From Opitutia bacterium UBA7374 (GTDB taxonomy: Bacteria > Verrucomicrobiota > Verrucomicrobiia > Opitutales > Coraliomargaritaceae), in NCBI GenBank assembly GCA_002469895.1, contig DKOA01000016.1:16703-54904 (forward strand): DNA of 38,202 bases. The letters are read 5' to 3'. A program made the position numbers and the translations under genes. The notes under the pieces are model-generated. The model was not told where the DNA came from and ran no database searches. It worked only from the letters and a program-made list of their open reading frames with translations. Shown here piece by piece: positions 1 through 9,463 of the stretch; position 1 is the first letter of the stretch; each line of letters starts with the position of its first letter.

Positions 1-3000
1 GCTTCTGAAGTCGGTGTTCTTGAAGGCATCGAGCCCGCCAGCGTAGTCAAAAAAGGCCGTCTCGAGCCCGGTCGTATGTTTCTCATCGACATGGAAGAAG
101 GCCGCATCCTGGACGATGCGGAATTAAAAGAGCAGATTGCATCCGAGCACCCTTACGGCCAGTGGCTCAAGGAAAACCTGCTTCCAGCAACCGAGCTCCC
201 TGATCCACCAGCAGAGAAAGCCGTCGCTGACGATTTTGATACAATTGAAACCCGTCAGAAAGTCTTTGGCTATACCTACGAGGACATGCGCTTCCTTCTC
301 GGTCCGAGTGCCCAAGCCGGCAAACAACCGCTTGGCTCGATGGGCAACGATGCGCCTCTGGCCGTGCTCTCCGACCAACCGCAACTGCTGTATAATTATT
401 TTAAGCAACTTTTCGCGCAGGTAACAAATCCTCCGATCGACCCAATCCGGGAAGAACTGGTCACCGCCAGTATTACGTTTATCGGGTCCGAAGGTGACCT
501 CACGCGGCCCGGCCCGGACAGTTGCCGGATGATCAAATACGAGAGCCCACTTTTGGACAACCGCCAGCTCGATCAATTGCATCACATTGACCGCGCCGGA
601 TTTAAGTCGGCTAAGCTGCCAATGACTTTTGAAGCGGCCCACGGAGGTCTCTCCGAAGGCCATAACAACATCTCTGAGCCCGCCATCACGGACAAGGGGC
701 TGGAAGCCGCACTCGAAACACTTTTCGAAAACGCCGATACAGCTATTAACGATGGCGTGAACATCCTTATCCTTTCCGATCGTAAGATTGGTCAGAAGAA
801 GGCGCCCATACCGGCATTACTGGCAGTCGCTGGTCTTCACCATCACCTCGTTCGCCAAGGTACTCGTACCCGTGTATCCATTGTTCTCGAGTCGGCAGAG
901 CCCCGCGAGGTTATGCACTATGCCCTCCTTCTTGGTTATGGAGTCAATGCGATAAACCCCTATCTTGCCCTCGAATCCGTGCGTCACCTCGTTCACCGCG
1001 GAGATATCGACTTGGACCCGGAGATAGCCTGTTACAACTTCCTCAAAGCCAATCTCAACGGCGTCATTAAGACCATGTCCAAAATGGGCATTTCTACGGT
1101 CGCTTCCTACCGCGGCGCGCAAATATTTGAAGCGATCGGCCTGAACCAATCGGTAGTCGATAAATACTTTACCAAAACAGCCTCCCGCGTCGAAGGTGTA
1201 GGCCTCGATGCGATCGCTGGAGAAGCCATGACCCGCCACGCTAAGGCTTTTGCTCCCAGAGAGGATGAGCGCGATGCTGCCCTCGATCCCGGAGGTATTT
1301 ATCAATGGCGGTCCGGCGGTGAGCGTCACCTCTTTAATCCAGTGACCATTCACAAGCTGCAAAAAGCAACGCGTCTGGGTGAATATGCGGTCTTTAAGGA
1401 ATACTCCGAGGCGATCAACGATCAGTCCCGCGAAATGTTTACCCTCCGGGGATTGATGGACTTCAAGTTGGATACCGCTAAATCGATACCTATTGAAGAA
1501 GTCGAATCCGCTACGGAAATCGTCAAACGCTTCAAGACAGGGGCCATGTCTTATGGCTCCATTTCGAAGGAAGCTCATGAAGCCCTGGCCATTGCCATGA
1601 ACCGCCTCGGCGGGAAATCCAATACCGGGGAAGGTGGCGAAGATCCAGACCGTTTCACTCCCGATGAAAACGGTGATTCCCGCCGCTCGGCGATCAAGCA
1701 GGTAGCATCCGGCCGCTTTGGTGTGACCAGTAACTATCTGGTCAACTCTGACGAAATCCAGATCAAGATCGTACAAGGAGCCAAGCCCGGAGAAGGTGGT
1801 GAACTGCCCGGCCACAAAGTACTTCCAAAGATTGCCAAGACCCGTGGCACCACTCCCGGAGTCGGATTGATTTCGCCTCCTCCCCACCACGACATTTACT
1901 CGATTGAGGATCTGGCTGAACTAATCCACGACCTGAAAAACTCGAACCGCCATGCCCGGATCAATGTCAAGCTCGTCTCCGAAGTCGGTGTCGGCACGAT
2001 TGCTGCGGGTGTAGCCAAGGCCAAAGCCGATGTCATCCTCGTCTCTGGATATGACGGTGGAACCGGCGCATCGCCTCGTTCCTCTATTCAGCATGCCGGT
2101 GCACCGTGGGAACTCGGCCTCGCCGAAACCAACCAAACGCTCCTTCTCAACGATTTGCGCTCCCGTGTCGTAGTCGAAACTGATGGTCAGCTGAAGACCG
2201 GTCGCGATGTTGCCATCGCCTGCCTGTTAGGGGCTGAAGAATACGGCTTCGCAACCGCTCCACTAGTCACTCTGGGCTGTCTCATGATGCGCGTATGCCA
2301 CAAGAACACCTGCCCGGTCGGTGTCGCTACGCAAAACCCGGAACTTCGCAAGAAATTCCACGGAGGCCCCGAAGCTGTCGTCCACTTCATGAACTATGTA
2401 GCCGAAGAAATGCGCGAAATCATGGCGCAACTCGGCTATCGCACAGTCAACGAAATGGTCGGCCAAGTAGACCGTCTGGAAATGCGTCACGCCATCGAGC
2501 ACTGGAAAGCGCGCGGACTGGATTACAGCAAGATCCTCTACAAGCCGGATGTAGGTCCGGATGTGGGTAGCTTCTGCCAGATGAAACAGGACCACCTGCT
2601 GGAAAACTCGCTCGATGAACGGGAGATACTGAAGCAGGCTAAACCGGCTATCGATAACGGTACACCGGTTGAGATTCGACTACCCATCGTCAATACTGAC
2701 CGCGTAGTCGGCACACTTACAGGAGCTGAAATCTCGCGTAATCATGGAGCCGAAGGCTTGCCCGAAGACACGGTTCAAATTCATTTGACCGGTTCGGCCG
2801 GCCAATCCCTCGGAGCCTTTTGCCCCAAGGGTATGACCTTCAACGTCGAAGGCGACACCAACGACTATCTTGGCAAAGGTCTCTCCGGTGGTAAAATCAT
2901 CGTCCGCCCACACGCGGATTCACCTTTTGTCGCTCACGATAACATTATTACCGGAAACGTCTGCTTCTACGGTGCTACGGGGGGAGAAGCCTATGTAGCC

Positions 3001-3480
3001 GGTATGGCCGGCGAACGCTTCTGTGTCCGTAATTCCGGTGTCGAAGCCGTCATTGAAGGCCTCGGCGACCATGCTCTCGAGTATATGACCGGAGGCATGG
3101 TGATCAATCTTGGCAGCACCGGGCGTAACCTCGGTGCGGGCATGTCCGGTGGAGTCGCTTACATCTACGATGAAGCCGGTGACTTTATTCAAAATCGTCT
3201 AAACCCGGACATGGTGAATGTATACCAACTGATCGAGTGCGGCGACGAAGAACTCGAACTGGTACGCGCCAAGATAGAAAAGCATGTTCTGTTAACCGGC
3301 TCTGCCCGAGGACGTGCCATTCTCGATGATTGGCCGGCCACCGCAGGAAATTTCCTCAAGATTATGCCACAGGACTATGAACGGGTTTTGAAAGCGCAAA
3401 CCCGTGCCATAGAGCGCGGACTCGAGGGCGAAGCCGCTATCCTTGCCGCATTTGAAGAAAACGTCAAAGCCGGGCACTAA
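1..3480 (+). CDS. gltB: Glutamate synthase (NADPH) large subunit, 5'-truncated by window edge
   Basis: The reading frame is open from base 1, so the gene starts upstream; 1159 residues are visible. GltB forms glutamate from 2-oxoglutarate and glutamine-derived ammonia. The N-terminal class II glutaminase domain is outside the window. Visible are the central domain (about residues 1-400), the FMN-binding synthase domain (about 450-860, with GAMSYGSIS and GEGGED motifs), the 3Fe-4S cysteines C760, C766 and C771 in the family's C-x5-C-x4-C spacing, and the C-terminal GXGXG beta-helix (about 900-1110). gltD follows after 41 bases, so the two subunits are probably co-transcribed. Base use is like that of the other core genes. 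Identification is secure; only the start is unknown. Confidence 0.98.
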   Translation, partial: ASEVGVLEGIEPASVVKKGRLEPGRMFLIDMEEGRILDDAELKEQIASEHPYGQWLKENLLPATELPDPPAEKAVADDFDTIETRQKVFGYTYEDMRFLLGPSAQAGKQPLGSMGNDAPLAVLSDQPQLLYNYFKQLFAQVTNPPIDPIREELVTASITFIGSEGDLTRPGPDSCRMIKYESPLLDNRQLDQLHHIDRAGFKSAKLPMTFEAAHGGLSEGHNNISEPAITDKGLEAALETLFENADTAINDGVNILILSDRKIGQKKAPIPALLAVAGLHHHLVRQGTRTRVSIVLESAEPREVMHYALLLGYGVNAINPYLALESVRHLVHRGDIDLDPEIACYNFLKANLNGVIKTMSKMGISTVASYRGAQIFEAIGLNQSVVDKYFTKTASRVEGVGLDAIAGEAMTRHAKAFAPREDERDAALDPGGIYQWRSGGERHLFNPVTIHKLQKATRLGEYAVFKEYSEAINDQSREMFTLRGLMDFKLDTAKSIPIEEVESATEIVKRFKTGAMSYGSISKEAHEALAIAMNRLGGKSNTGEGGEDPDRFTPDENGDSRRSAIKQVASGRFGVTSNYLVNSDEIQIKIVQGAKPGEGGELPGHKVLPKIAKTRGTTPGVGLISPPPHHDIYSIEDLAELIHDLKNSNRHARINVKLVSEVGVGTIAAGVAKAKADVILVSGYDGGTGASPRSSIQHAGAPWELGLAETNQTLLLNDLRSRVVVETDGQLKTGRDVAIACLLGAEEYGFATAPLVTLGCLMMRVCHKNTCPVGVATQNPELRKKFHGGPEAVVHFMNYVAEEMREIMAQLGYRTVNEMVGQVDRLEMRHAIEHWKARGLDYSKILYKPDVGPDVGSFCQMKQDHLLENSLDEREILKQAKPAIDNGTPVEIRLPIVNTDRVVGTLTGAEISRNHGAEGLPEDTVQIHLTGSAGQSLGAFCPKGMTFNVEGDTNDYLGKGLSGGKIIVRPHADSPFVAHDNIITGNVCFYGATGGEAYVAGMAGERFCVRNSGVEAVIEGLGDHALEYMTGGMVINLGSTGRNLGAGMSGGVAYIYDEAGDFIQNRLNPDMVNVYQLIECGDEELELVRAKIEKHVLLTGSARGRAILDDWPATAGNFLKIMPQDYERVLKAQTRAIERGLEGEAAILAAFEENVKAGH

Positions 3481-3521
3481 TTCTACTCTATCTCATTTAT
3501 AACCACACACCCTTTAGCATC

Positions 3522-5009
3522 ATGGGCAAACCAACAGGATTCATCGAGTTCGAGCGCAAGACCATTCCCAACCGCGAGCCACTAGCTCGCCTCAAGGACT
3601 GGGATGAAATTCACGAGCCTTACAACGAAAAATCTCTGCGTACACAGGCATCCCGCTGTATGGACTGTGGCACCCCTTACTGCCACACCGGCATGACCCT
3701 CTCCAATATGGCCAGCGGTTGTCCGATCAATAACCTGATCCCGGAATTCAACGACCTGGTTTACCAAAATAAATGGGCCGATGCTTACAACCGTCTGGCA
3801 AAGACGAATAATTTCCCTGAATTCACCGGTCGCGTCTGTCCTGCTCCATGTGAGGGCTCTTGCGTGCTCGGCGTCATTGAGCCACCGGTCGCCATCAAAA
3901 ACATCGAGTGCTCCATTATCGACAAAGCCTGGGAAGAAGGTTGGGTCACTCCCCAACCGCCGACAGAACGAACCGGAAAGCGCGTCGCCGTCGTTGGTTC
4001 CGGCCCTGCCGGACTGGCCGCTGCCGACCAACTGAACAAAGCCGGACACCTCGTGACTGTATTTGAACGGGCCGATCGCCCCGGCGGACTGCTCATGTAT
4101 GGCATCCCCAACATGAAGCTGGAAAAGGATGTCGTCACACGGCGTACCGGACTAATGGAAGAGGAAGGTGTTGCCTTCAAATGCGGCGTTGAAATCGGTA
4201 CAGATATCTCCCCCAAAGAGCTTCTCGACGACTTTGACTCCGTCGTTTTGGCCTGCGGTGCGACCAAGCCACGCGACTTGCCAATCGAGGGTCGCGAACT
4301 GGAAAACGTGCACTTCGCGATGGATTTTCTCGGACCCAATACAAAGGAACTCTGGGATCTCAAAGAAGGCAAAGCCGAGCAATTTACTGAACTGGCGAAA
4401 GATAAGAACGTCGTCATCATCGGCGGTGGGGATACTGGTACTGACTGCGTCGGCACTTCCCTGCGTCATGGTTGCAAGAGCGTGGCCCAACTGGAGATCA
4501 TGCCCAAGCCGCCACTAGAGCGCGCAGCCAATAACCCTTGGCCGGAATGGCCCAAGACCTACAAGGTCGACTACGGGCAGGAAGAAGCCGCCGCCGTACA
4601 AGGTGGGGATCCCCGTGAATATCTCGTCAGCGCCAGCAAGTTTGAAGGCGACGCCGACGGTAAGCTCAAAGCCGTACACGTACACAACATCGAATGGGTC
4701 AATCAGGATGGCCGCTTCATGCCGAAGAAAGTCGAAGGCAGCGAGCGCGTCCTTGAAGCCGATCTTGTTCTCCTTGCCATGGGCTTCCTCGGCCCGGAAG
4801 CCGACATTGTTGAACAACTCGGGCTCGAACAAGATGCCCGCTCCAATATCAAGGCAGAGTACGGACGCTTTAAGACCAATATCGACAAGGTCTTTGCTGC
4901 CGGCGATGTCCGTCGAGGACAATCACTTGTTGTTTGGGCAATCAACGAAGGGCGAGCCGTTGCCCGGGAGTGCGATCGCTTCCTCATGGGCACAACCAAG
5001 CTCCCCTAG
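3522..5009 (+). CDS. gltD: Glutamate synthase (NADPH) small subunit
   Basis: This 495-residue flavoprotein feeds NADPH electrons through FAD and Fe-S clusters to GltB. N-terminal cysteines C46, C49, C54, C67 and C106, C110, C114 match the two 4Fe-4S cluster sites of the family. A first Rossmann motif (GSGPAGLAAA, about 158-167) binds FAD and a second (GGGDTGTD, about 298-305) binds NADPH. The C-terminal AAGDVRRGQSLVVWAI block is typical of GltD. Length is normal for the small subunit. It follows gltB by 41 bases on the same strand. No clear intrinsic terminator follows; the next 260 bases hold only a repeat-like stretch. Confidence 0.97.
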   Translation: MGKPTGFIEFERKTIPNREPLARLKDWDEIHEPYNEKSLRTQASRCMDCGTPYCHTGMTLSNMASGCPINNLIPEFNDLVYQNKWADAYNRLAKTNNFPEFTGRVCPAPCEGSCVLGVIEPPVAIKNIECSIIDKAWEEGWVTPQPPTERTGKRVAVVGSGPAGLAAADQLNKAGHLVTVFERADRPGGLLMYGIPNMKLEKDVVTRRTGLMEEEGVAFKCGVEIGTDISPKELLDDFDSVVLACGATKPRDLPIEGRELENVHFAMDFLGPNTKELWDLKEGKAEQFTELAKDKNVVIIGGGDTGTDCVGTSLRHGCKSVAQLEIMPKPPLERAANNPWPEWPKTYKVDYGQEEAAAVQGGDPREYLVSASKFEGDADGKLKAVHVHNIEWVNQDGRFMPKKVEGSERVLEADLVLLAMGFLGPEADIVEQLGLEQDARSNIKAEYGRFKTNIDKVFAAGDVRRGQSLVVWAINEGRAVARECDRFLMGTTKLP

Positions 5010-5099
5010 TCCACGCCATTAGGTATCATAGTACCACCGGCCAGCTGATCTTGAGCATAGCTCATTGCCTCTGCCTATCATATACCGATTTGCTAGAGG

Positions 5100-5240
5100 T
5101 ATTACCTGATTGATCTTGGCAGGGACACTGCCCCCGCCCGTGCGGGAAACTTGCACGATTCTATTTCTCATACGGAGACACGGAGATTCATCAGGCTTTT
5201 CTGCGAGAGTGGGCGTCGAGTCACGAAAACCGATCAACGG
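5100..5240. repeat. Intergenic repeat-like stretch with stacked small palindromes
   Basis: The 260-base gap between the convergent gltD and fabF holds no convincing gene. It contains three adjacent short inverted repeats (GGCAG/CTGCC, CCCGC/GCGGG, GTGC/GCAC at about 5118-5156). About 30 bases further on is a doubled ACGGAG unit (5175-5188). I remember such CACGGAGACACGGAG text as common between genes in planctomycete and verrucomicrobial genomes, but this is recall, not a search. No T-run follows the hairpins, so they do not look like an intrinsic terminator. A 72-codon open frame on the minus strand here has no domain I recognise. Confidence 0.3.
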
Positions 5241-5269
5241 CTAAAAATATGCTTAAACCGAGCGATTAC

Positions 5270-6526
5270 TTAGCCGATTTTGCCGAAGAGCACGGATGCG
5301 TTGTGCCCGCCAAATCCGGAATTATTGCAGAGTGCCGTACTAATATCCGCCTCACGCATGGTATTGGGCACATAGTCCAGATCACAATCCGGATCCGGGT
5401 CTTCATAATTAATCGTTGGGGGTACCTTGCCCTCTTTCAGGGCCATTGCACAGACCGCTGACTCAATACCACCGGCCGCGCCAAGTAAGTGGCCGGTCAT
5501 GGACTTGGTCGAGCTAATCAAAGTCTTGCTCGCGTGTTCGCCCAGCGCCTTCTTGATTGCCAGTGTCTCAAACTTATCGTTATACGGTGTGGAAGTACCG
5601 TGAGCATTAATATAGTCGATGTCAGAAGGCTCTAGACCCGCATCGACAATCGTCTTTCCAATCGCCTTGGAAAGTGCCTTACCCTCCGGGTCCGGCGAAG
5701 TGATGTGGTAGGCGTCACAGGTAGCCGCGTAGCTCTTTACTTCACAGTAAATATCTGCTCCCCGAGCCTCTGCGTGCTCTAAAGTCTCAAGAACAAGGAC
5801 GCCCGCGCCCTCCCCCATAACAAATCCATCACGACCCTGGTCAAAGGGACGGCTCGCCCGGGAAGGGTCGTCATTATAGCTCGTACTCATCGCCTTCATC
5901 GAGCAAAAGCCGGCATAACCGAGCTCGGTGATCGCGGCTTCACTGCCGCCGGCAACCATGACATCAGCATCTCCATCGCGAAGAATACGAAAGCTTTCGC
6001 CAATCGCATGCGTCGCTGTTGAGCAGGCGCTGACCAAACCGTAATTCGGACCCCGGGCACCGATCTCAATGGCAATGACCCCACTCGCTATATTTGCGAT
6101 GAGGGAAGGTATCATAAAAGGCGAGACCTTGCGGGGACCCATTTCATAAAGCCTCCGGCTTTGCGTCTGGATTGTCAGCATGCCCCCGATACCGGAGCCG
6201 ACAAGGACACCGATGCGATCGGAGTCGAGCTTTGTCGTGTCCATCGAAGCATCACTCAGAGCAAGACGAGTCGCGGCTACAGAGAAGTGTGTGTAGCGGT
6301 CGTTGCGGCGGGCTTCCTTCGGATCCATGTAGTCGCCCGCATTAAAATCACGTACTTCGGAGCCAACCTTTGATGGATAATCCGTAACATCAAATGAAGT
6401 GACCGAGTCGATGCCGCTCTTACCCGCAAGGATATTTCCCCAAAACGGCTCGATGCCGATCCCCAGTGAGGTGATGGTACCGATCCCGGTAACGACTACA
6501 CGCTTTCTTGCTACTCCCTCTTCCAT
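5270..6526 (-). CDS. fabF: 3-oxoacyl-[acyl-carrier-protein] synthase II
   Basis: FabF condenses malonyl-ACP with a growing acyl-ACP in fatty-acid elongation. The 418-residue protein has the thiolase-fold catalytic triad: C168 in VSACST, H309 in NAHGTSTP and H346 in KSMTGHLLGA. The GEGAGVLVLE loop (239-248) is also typical. Length matches the KAS II family (about 410-420). It lies downstream of fabG and acpP on the same strand, the usual fab cluster order, but an intrinsic terminator separates it from acpP, so its transcript level is probably lower. The chosen ATG gives about six residues before the conserved RRVVVTGIG-type start. Confidence 0.97.
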   Translation of the reverse strand: MEEGVARKRVVVTGIGTITSLGIGIEPFWGNILAGKSGIDSVTSFDVTDYPSKVGSEVRDFNAGDYMDPKEARRNDRYTHFSVAATRLALSDASMDTTKLDSDRIGVLVGSGIGGMLTIQTQSRRLYEMGPRKVSPFMIPSLIANIASGVIAIEIGARGPNYGLVSACSTATHAIGESFRILRDGDADVMVAGGSEAAITELGYAGFCSMKAMSTSYNDDPSRASRPFDQGRDGFVMGEGAGVLVLETLEHAEARGADIYCEVKSYAATCDAYHITSPDPEGKALSKAIGKTIVDAGLEPSDIDYINAHGTSTPYNDKFETLAIKKALGEHASKTLISSTKSMTGHLLGAAGGIESAVCAMALKEGKVPPTINYEDPDPDCDLDYVPNTMREADISTALCNNSGFGGHNASVLFGKIG

Positions 6527-6536
6527 GACTCAGTCG

Positions 6537-6565
6537 TAAAAACAAAGCCGCGAAAACGCGGCTTT
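6537..6565 (-). terminator. Intrinsic terminator between acpP and fabF
   Basis: A perfect 9-bp stem (AAAGCCGCG / CGCGGCTTT) with a four-base loop spans 6544-6565. On the minus strand it is followed by G and five T. It sits 27 bases after the acpP stop and ends 11 bases before the fabF start, so it should attenuate read-through from the acpP transcript into fabF. Confidence 0.8.
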
Positions 6566-6592
6566 AGTGAATAAAAATAATCAGATCCGGAC

Positions 6593-6847
6593 TTAGCCGG
6601 CCTTTTCCGTGATGTATTTGACGACATCGCCCACAGTCTGCAGCTTTTCTGCTTCAGCTTCAGGGATCTCTCCGTCGATTTCCTCTTTGAATTCCTCCTC
6701 GAAGGCCATGATCAGTTCGACAGTGTCGAGTGAGTCGGCTCCCAGATCGTCAAGAAACGATGCGGCGGGGACGACTTGCTCAGCATTTACGTTAAGCTGG
6801 TCGACAATGATTGCGGTAACACGTTGTTCAATAGTTTGATCGGACAT
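6593..6847 (-). CDS. acpP: Acyl carrier protein
   Basis: This 84-residue acidic protein carries acyl chains on a phosphopantetheine arm during fatty-acid synthesis. The attachment serine is S39 in the invariant GADSLD motif (36-41), followed by the helix II sequence TVELIMAFEEEF. Length and charge are normal for ACP. It lies 36 bases downstream of fabG and upstream of fabF, the conserved fab order. A strong hairpin terminator immediately follows, which fits ACP being made in excess over the enzymes. Confidence 0.98.
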   Translation of the reverse strand: MSDQTIEQRVTAIIVDQLNVNAEQVVPAASFLDDLGADSLDTVELIMAFEEEFKEEIDGEIPEAEAEKLQTVGDVVKYITEKAG

Positions 6848-6883
6848 AATGTAGTATCAGTATTTAAGCTCTATAAAGCAGCA

Positions 6884-7630
6884 TCACATGACCATACCAC
6901 CGTCAACCGTAAAAACCTGACCGGTGATGTAAGATGCGTCGTCGGATGCAAGAAAATCTGTCATGGCCGCAATATCTTCCGAGCGGCCCATGCGTTTTAA
7001 GGGGATCATGCCAACAATAGCCGTCTGTTGCTGTTCGTTCAGTTCGGCGGTCATATCTGTCTCAATGAAACCGGGTGCAACTGCGTTTACCGTCACGTTA
7101 CGGGCAGCAAACTCCTTCGCCAGACTCTTCGTCAATCCATGAATACCCGCCTTGGCAGCAGCATAATTCGCTTGTCCCGCATTACCCATCAGCCCAATGA
7201 CCGAGGATATATTGATGATACGGCCCTTGCGCTTGCGCGTCATCGGGCGCCCCAAATGCTTCGACCAAGCGAAACAGCTCCCCAAATTGGTTGAAAGAAC
7301 CGCATCCCAATCAGCATCATCCATCCGAAAGAGCAGTCCATCACGGGTGATACCGGCACAATTCACGAGTACATCAACTGTGCCGTGCGCTTCTAAAAAT
7401 TTTTCGGAGGCCGCCTCGACGGCCGCTTTGTCAGCCACATCCACAGCCAGCGATTCTGCAGAACCGCCGGAGGCGTTGATGGCGTCCGCCACAGGACCAC
7501 AGGAACCTGCCGAACGGCTCACACAGATGACATGATGACCGCTGGCGGCCAGGCGCTCGGCGATGGCCTTCCCGATTCCGCGACCGGCTCCAGTCACGAG
7601 GGCTACTTTTTTTTCCTCTGTATCGCTCAT
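6884..7630 (-). CDS. fabG: 3-oxoacyl-[acyl-carrier-protein] reductase
   Basis: FabG is the NADPH-dependent reductase of the elongation cycle, a short-chain dehydrogenase. The 248-residue protein has the cofactor motif TGAGRGIGKA (13-22), NCAG (90-93) and the catalytic S143, Y156 and K160 (YAAAK). The C-terminal GQVFTVDGGM motif is also typical. Length equals that of the family. It appears to be the first gene of the fabG-acpP-fabF group and is divergent from the pseudouridine synthase gene across about 128 bases, which should hold both promoters. fabD and fabH are not nearby. Confidence 0.96.
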   Translation of the reverse strand: MSDTEEKKVALVTGAGRGIGKAIAERLAASGHHVICVSRSAGSCGPVADAINASGGSAESLAVDVADKAAVEAASEKFLEAHGTVDVLVNCAGITRDGLLFRMDDADWDAVLSTNLGSCFAWSKHLGRPMTRKRKGRIINISSVIGLMGNAGQANYAAAKAGIHGLTKSLAKEFAARNVTVNAVAPGFIETDMTAELNEQQQTAIVGMIPLKRMGRSEDIAAMTDFLASDDASYITGQVFTVDGGMVM

Positions 7631-7758
7631 TATTACGCGCTTCGGCTATTCAAAATATATAAAAATTAGAGTGCGTCAGATAATACTGGCGGGGCAAGCA
7701 TGAATGTTACTTTCAAGCAACATTGACAGCCCCCCATCGACTCGACTCAAGTGCATAC

Positions 7759-8490
7759 ATGGAAAAACCGGAACCACAGCGCATCCAAAAGCTTATCGCT
7801 CAGGCAGGACTCTGCTCGCGCCGTGAAGCGGAACGATTCATCGAGAACGGAGAGGTTCGGGTAAACGGGAAAACCGTATCCCTCGGTGACCGCGCCTTGG
7901 CAAGCGATCCCATCTTTGTTAAAAACAAGCGCTTGCACATTCCAGAGGCGCATGCGGTCACCGTAGCGATGAATAAACCGAAGGGCTTTCTCTGTACCAA
8001 TTCGGATCCCTATGCGGAACGCACGGTCTTTGAGCTGCTCCCGCCCGATCTACAACGGCAACGAATGTTCTGTGCCGGGCGTCTCGACAAAGACAGTGAA
8101 GGACTCCTCATCTTAACCAATGACGGCGATCTCGCTCACCGCTTAACCCACCCGGCCAAACGTATCGTTAAACGCTACCGCGTACTCCTGCACCGCGACT
8201 TTAATAAGGCCGATATTCCTGTGCTGCTCAACGGAATCGAGGACGAGGGCGAACTCCTCAAAGCTGAAAAAGTCATTCCTGCACCGGCCGTGGGAGATGA
8301 CCACCTGCGCCGTATGGAAGTACACCTGCACCATGGCAAGAAACGTGAAGTGCGCCGCCTCTTCGAAGCCAAGCGCTACTATGTTAAGAAACTGGTGCGC
8401 ATCCAGATCGGCGGAATCACCCTAAAGGGCATCGCCAAGGGCGGCATCAAGCCACTCGGAAAAAAAGACATTGAACGACTGCTCCGCTAA
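7759..8490 (+). CDS. Pseudouridine synthase, RsuA/RluB/E/F family
   Basis: This enzyme converts a uridine in ribosomal RNA to pseudouridine. From the ATG at 7759 it has 243 residues. An N-terminal S4 RNA-binding domain (about 5-60, with AQAGLCSRREAERFI and VNGK) precedes the catalytic domain, whose signature GRLDKDSEGLLILTNDGD contains the catalytic aspartate. The frame stays open to a TTG at 7723, but the ATG places the protein start directly before the S4 domain and is preferred. RluB is the likeliest member, RluF or RsuA being alternatives, so no symbol is given. It converges on engB with a 24-base gap. Confidence 0.9.
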   Translation: MEKPEPQRIQKLIAQAGLCSRREAERFIENGEVRVNGKTVSLGDRALASDPIFVKNKRLHIPEAHAVTVAMNKPKGFLCTNSDPYAERTVFELLPPDLQRQRMFCAGRLDKDSEGLLILTNDGDLAHRLTHPAKRIVKRYRVLLHRDFNKADIPVLLNGIEDEGELLKAEKVIPAPAVGDDHLRRMEVHLHHGKKREVRRLFEAKRYYVKKLVRIQIGGITLKGIAKGGIKPLGKKDIERLLR

Positions 8491-8514
8491 CTAACCGGCA
8501 GCCTGCAGGATCCT

Positions 8515-9171
8515 CTAGGATGAGCCACCCCGCTTCATCCATCCCAATTGCACCGTGGATGCTTTTCGCTTCTTTGTTTTAGCCGGTAACATCCCCCCAA
8601 TGAAAGCAAGGAGCTCCGCTCGTCCGAGCCCCGCCTTGGCGGAACAAACAAAACGCGACACCGGTTCGATGCCCAGTTCGGCTAGCTCTCTCATAAAAAG
8701 CGCTGCATTTCCTTCCAGACGGCTGCCTGATAACTTGTCCGACTTGGTCAATACAATGGAAAACGGAAGATCACACTGATCTAACCAATGGGCAAAGCCA
8801 AGGTCTCCTTCCTGTGGTGGAAGCTGCGAGTCGACCAACAAAAAGATCTGCTTCAGCCCAACCCGGCTCTGCAGATAGGCGCTGACGTACTCATTAAAGC
8901 GCATTTTCTCGGATTTCGAAACCCGCGCATATCCATACCCGGGAAGATCCACCAAGTCCCAGATCTCATTGATCCGGTAGAAATGCATACGGCGTGTTTT
9001 CCCGGGCTTACTGGATATGTGTGCCATCCCCGAGCGACCGGTCAGGAGGTTGATCAAAGAAGATTTGCCCACGTTCGAACGCCCGACAAAGGCAAACTCC
9101 GGACGTTCACCCGCTGGACACTCGTCCAACGATGTCGCACTACCGATCGGGCGTACCGTCTCTATTTTCAT
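8515..9171 (-). CDS. engB: Ribosome biogenesis GTP-binding protein EngB (YsxC/YihA)
   Basis: EngB is an essential TRAFAC-class GTPase that assists late assembly of the large ribosomal subunit. The 218-residue protein has all G motifs: GRSNVGKSS (G1), a threonine-rich switch I, DLPGYGYA (G3), TKSD (G4) and CSAK (G5). The GYGYA sequence after G3 is specific to EngB. The length is typical, with a short basic C-terminal tail. It converges on the pseudouridine synthase gene; beyond its start the sequence passes into the accessory island. Confidence 0.96.
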   Translation of the reverse strand: MKIETVRPIGSATSLDECPAGERPEFAFVGRSNVGKSSLINLLTGRSGMAHISSKPGKTRRMHFYRINEIWDLVDLPGYGYARVSKSEKMRFNEYVSAYLQSRVGLKQIFLLVDSQLPPQEGDLGFAHWLDQCDLPFSIVLTKSDKLSGSRLEGNAALFMRELAELGIEPVSRFVCSAKAGLGRAELLAFIGGMLPAKTKKRKASTVQLGWMKRGGSS

Positions 9172-9281
9172 TCAGGCAAAATGAATAGAGTCGGCTCCCG
9201 ATACAAGTCTCCATCAAATAAACTCAGGAAGGAGTAAAATGGCAGGCTGTGTCATGACCCCCATTTTATATTCGACACCGT

Positions 9282-9461
9282 TTATTCCGCCTCGATGACC
9301 TCATGGTTGACATTGTGGCACTCCAAAAAGCGCATCCAGTCAGTGAATTCCTCCTGGCTGACCGATATATGGCCCAGTATGATGCCTTGAGCGTTCCGTA
9401 CGTTGACAGAGTGCACCTGACCGGCAGGTGCAGTGATTTTAGTTATGGGTAGTTTATTCAT
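9282..9461 (-). CDS. Small hypothetical protein, 59 aa
   Basis: ATG at 9461 opens a 59-residue acidic ORF ending in TAA. I do not recognise the family. The sequence looks protein-like: a beta-rich first half with alternating hydrophobic residues (KITAPAGQVHSVNV, GIILGHISV), then a helix with DWMRFLE and an acidic end VIEAE. It begins two bases after the stop of the 39-residue ORF upstream, which suggests coupled translation. No strong ribosome binding site is visible, but that is common in this window. It could be an antitoxin-like or regulatory small protein; nothing in the sequence proves it. Confidence 0.5.
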   Translation of the reverse strand: MNKLPITKITAPAGQVHSVNVRNAQGIILGHISVSQEEFTDWMRFLECHNVNHEVIEAE

Positions 9462-9463
9462 TG

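Noticed and set aside
817..1890. 357-codon open frame antisense to gltB
   Set aside because: Long antisense frames arise from the codon bias of gltB; it has no recognisable domain or start signal.
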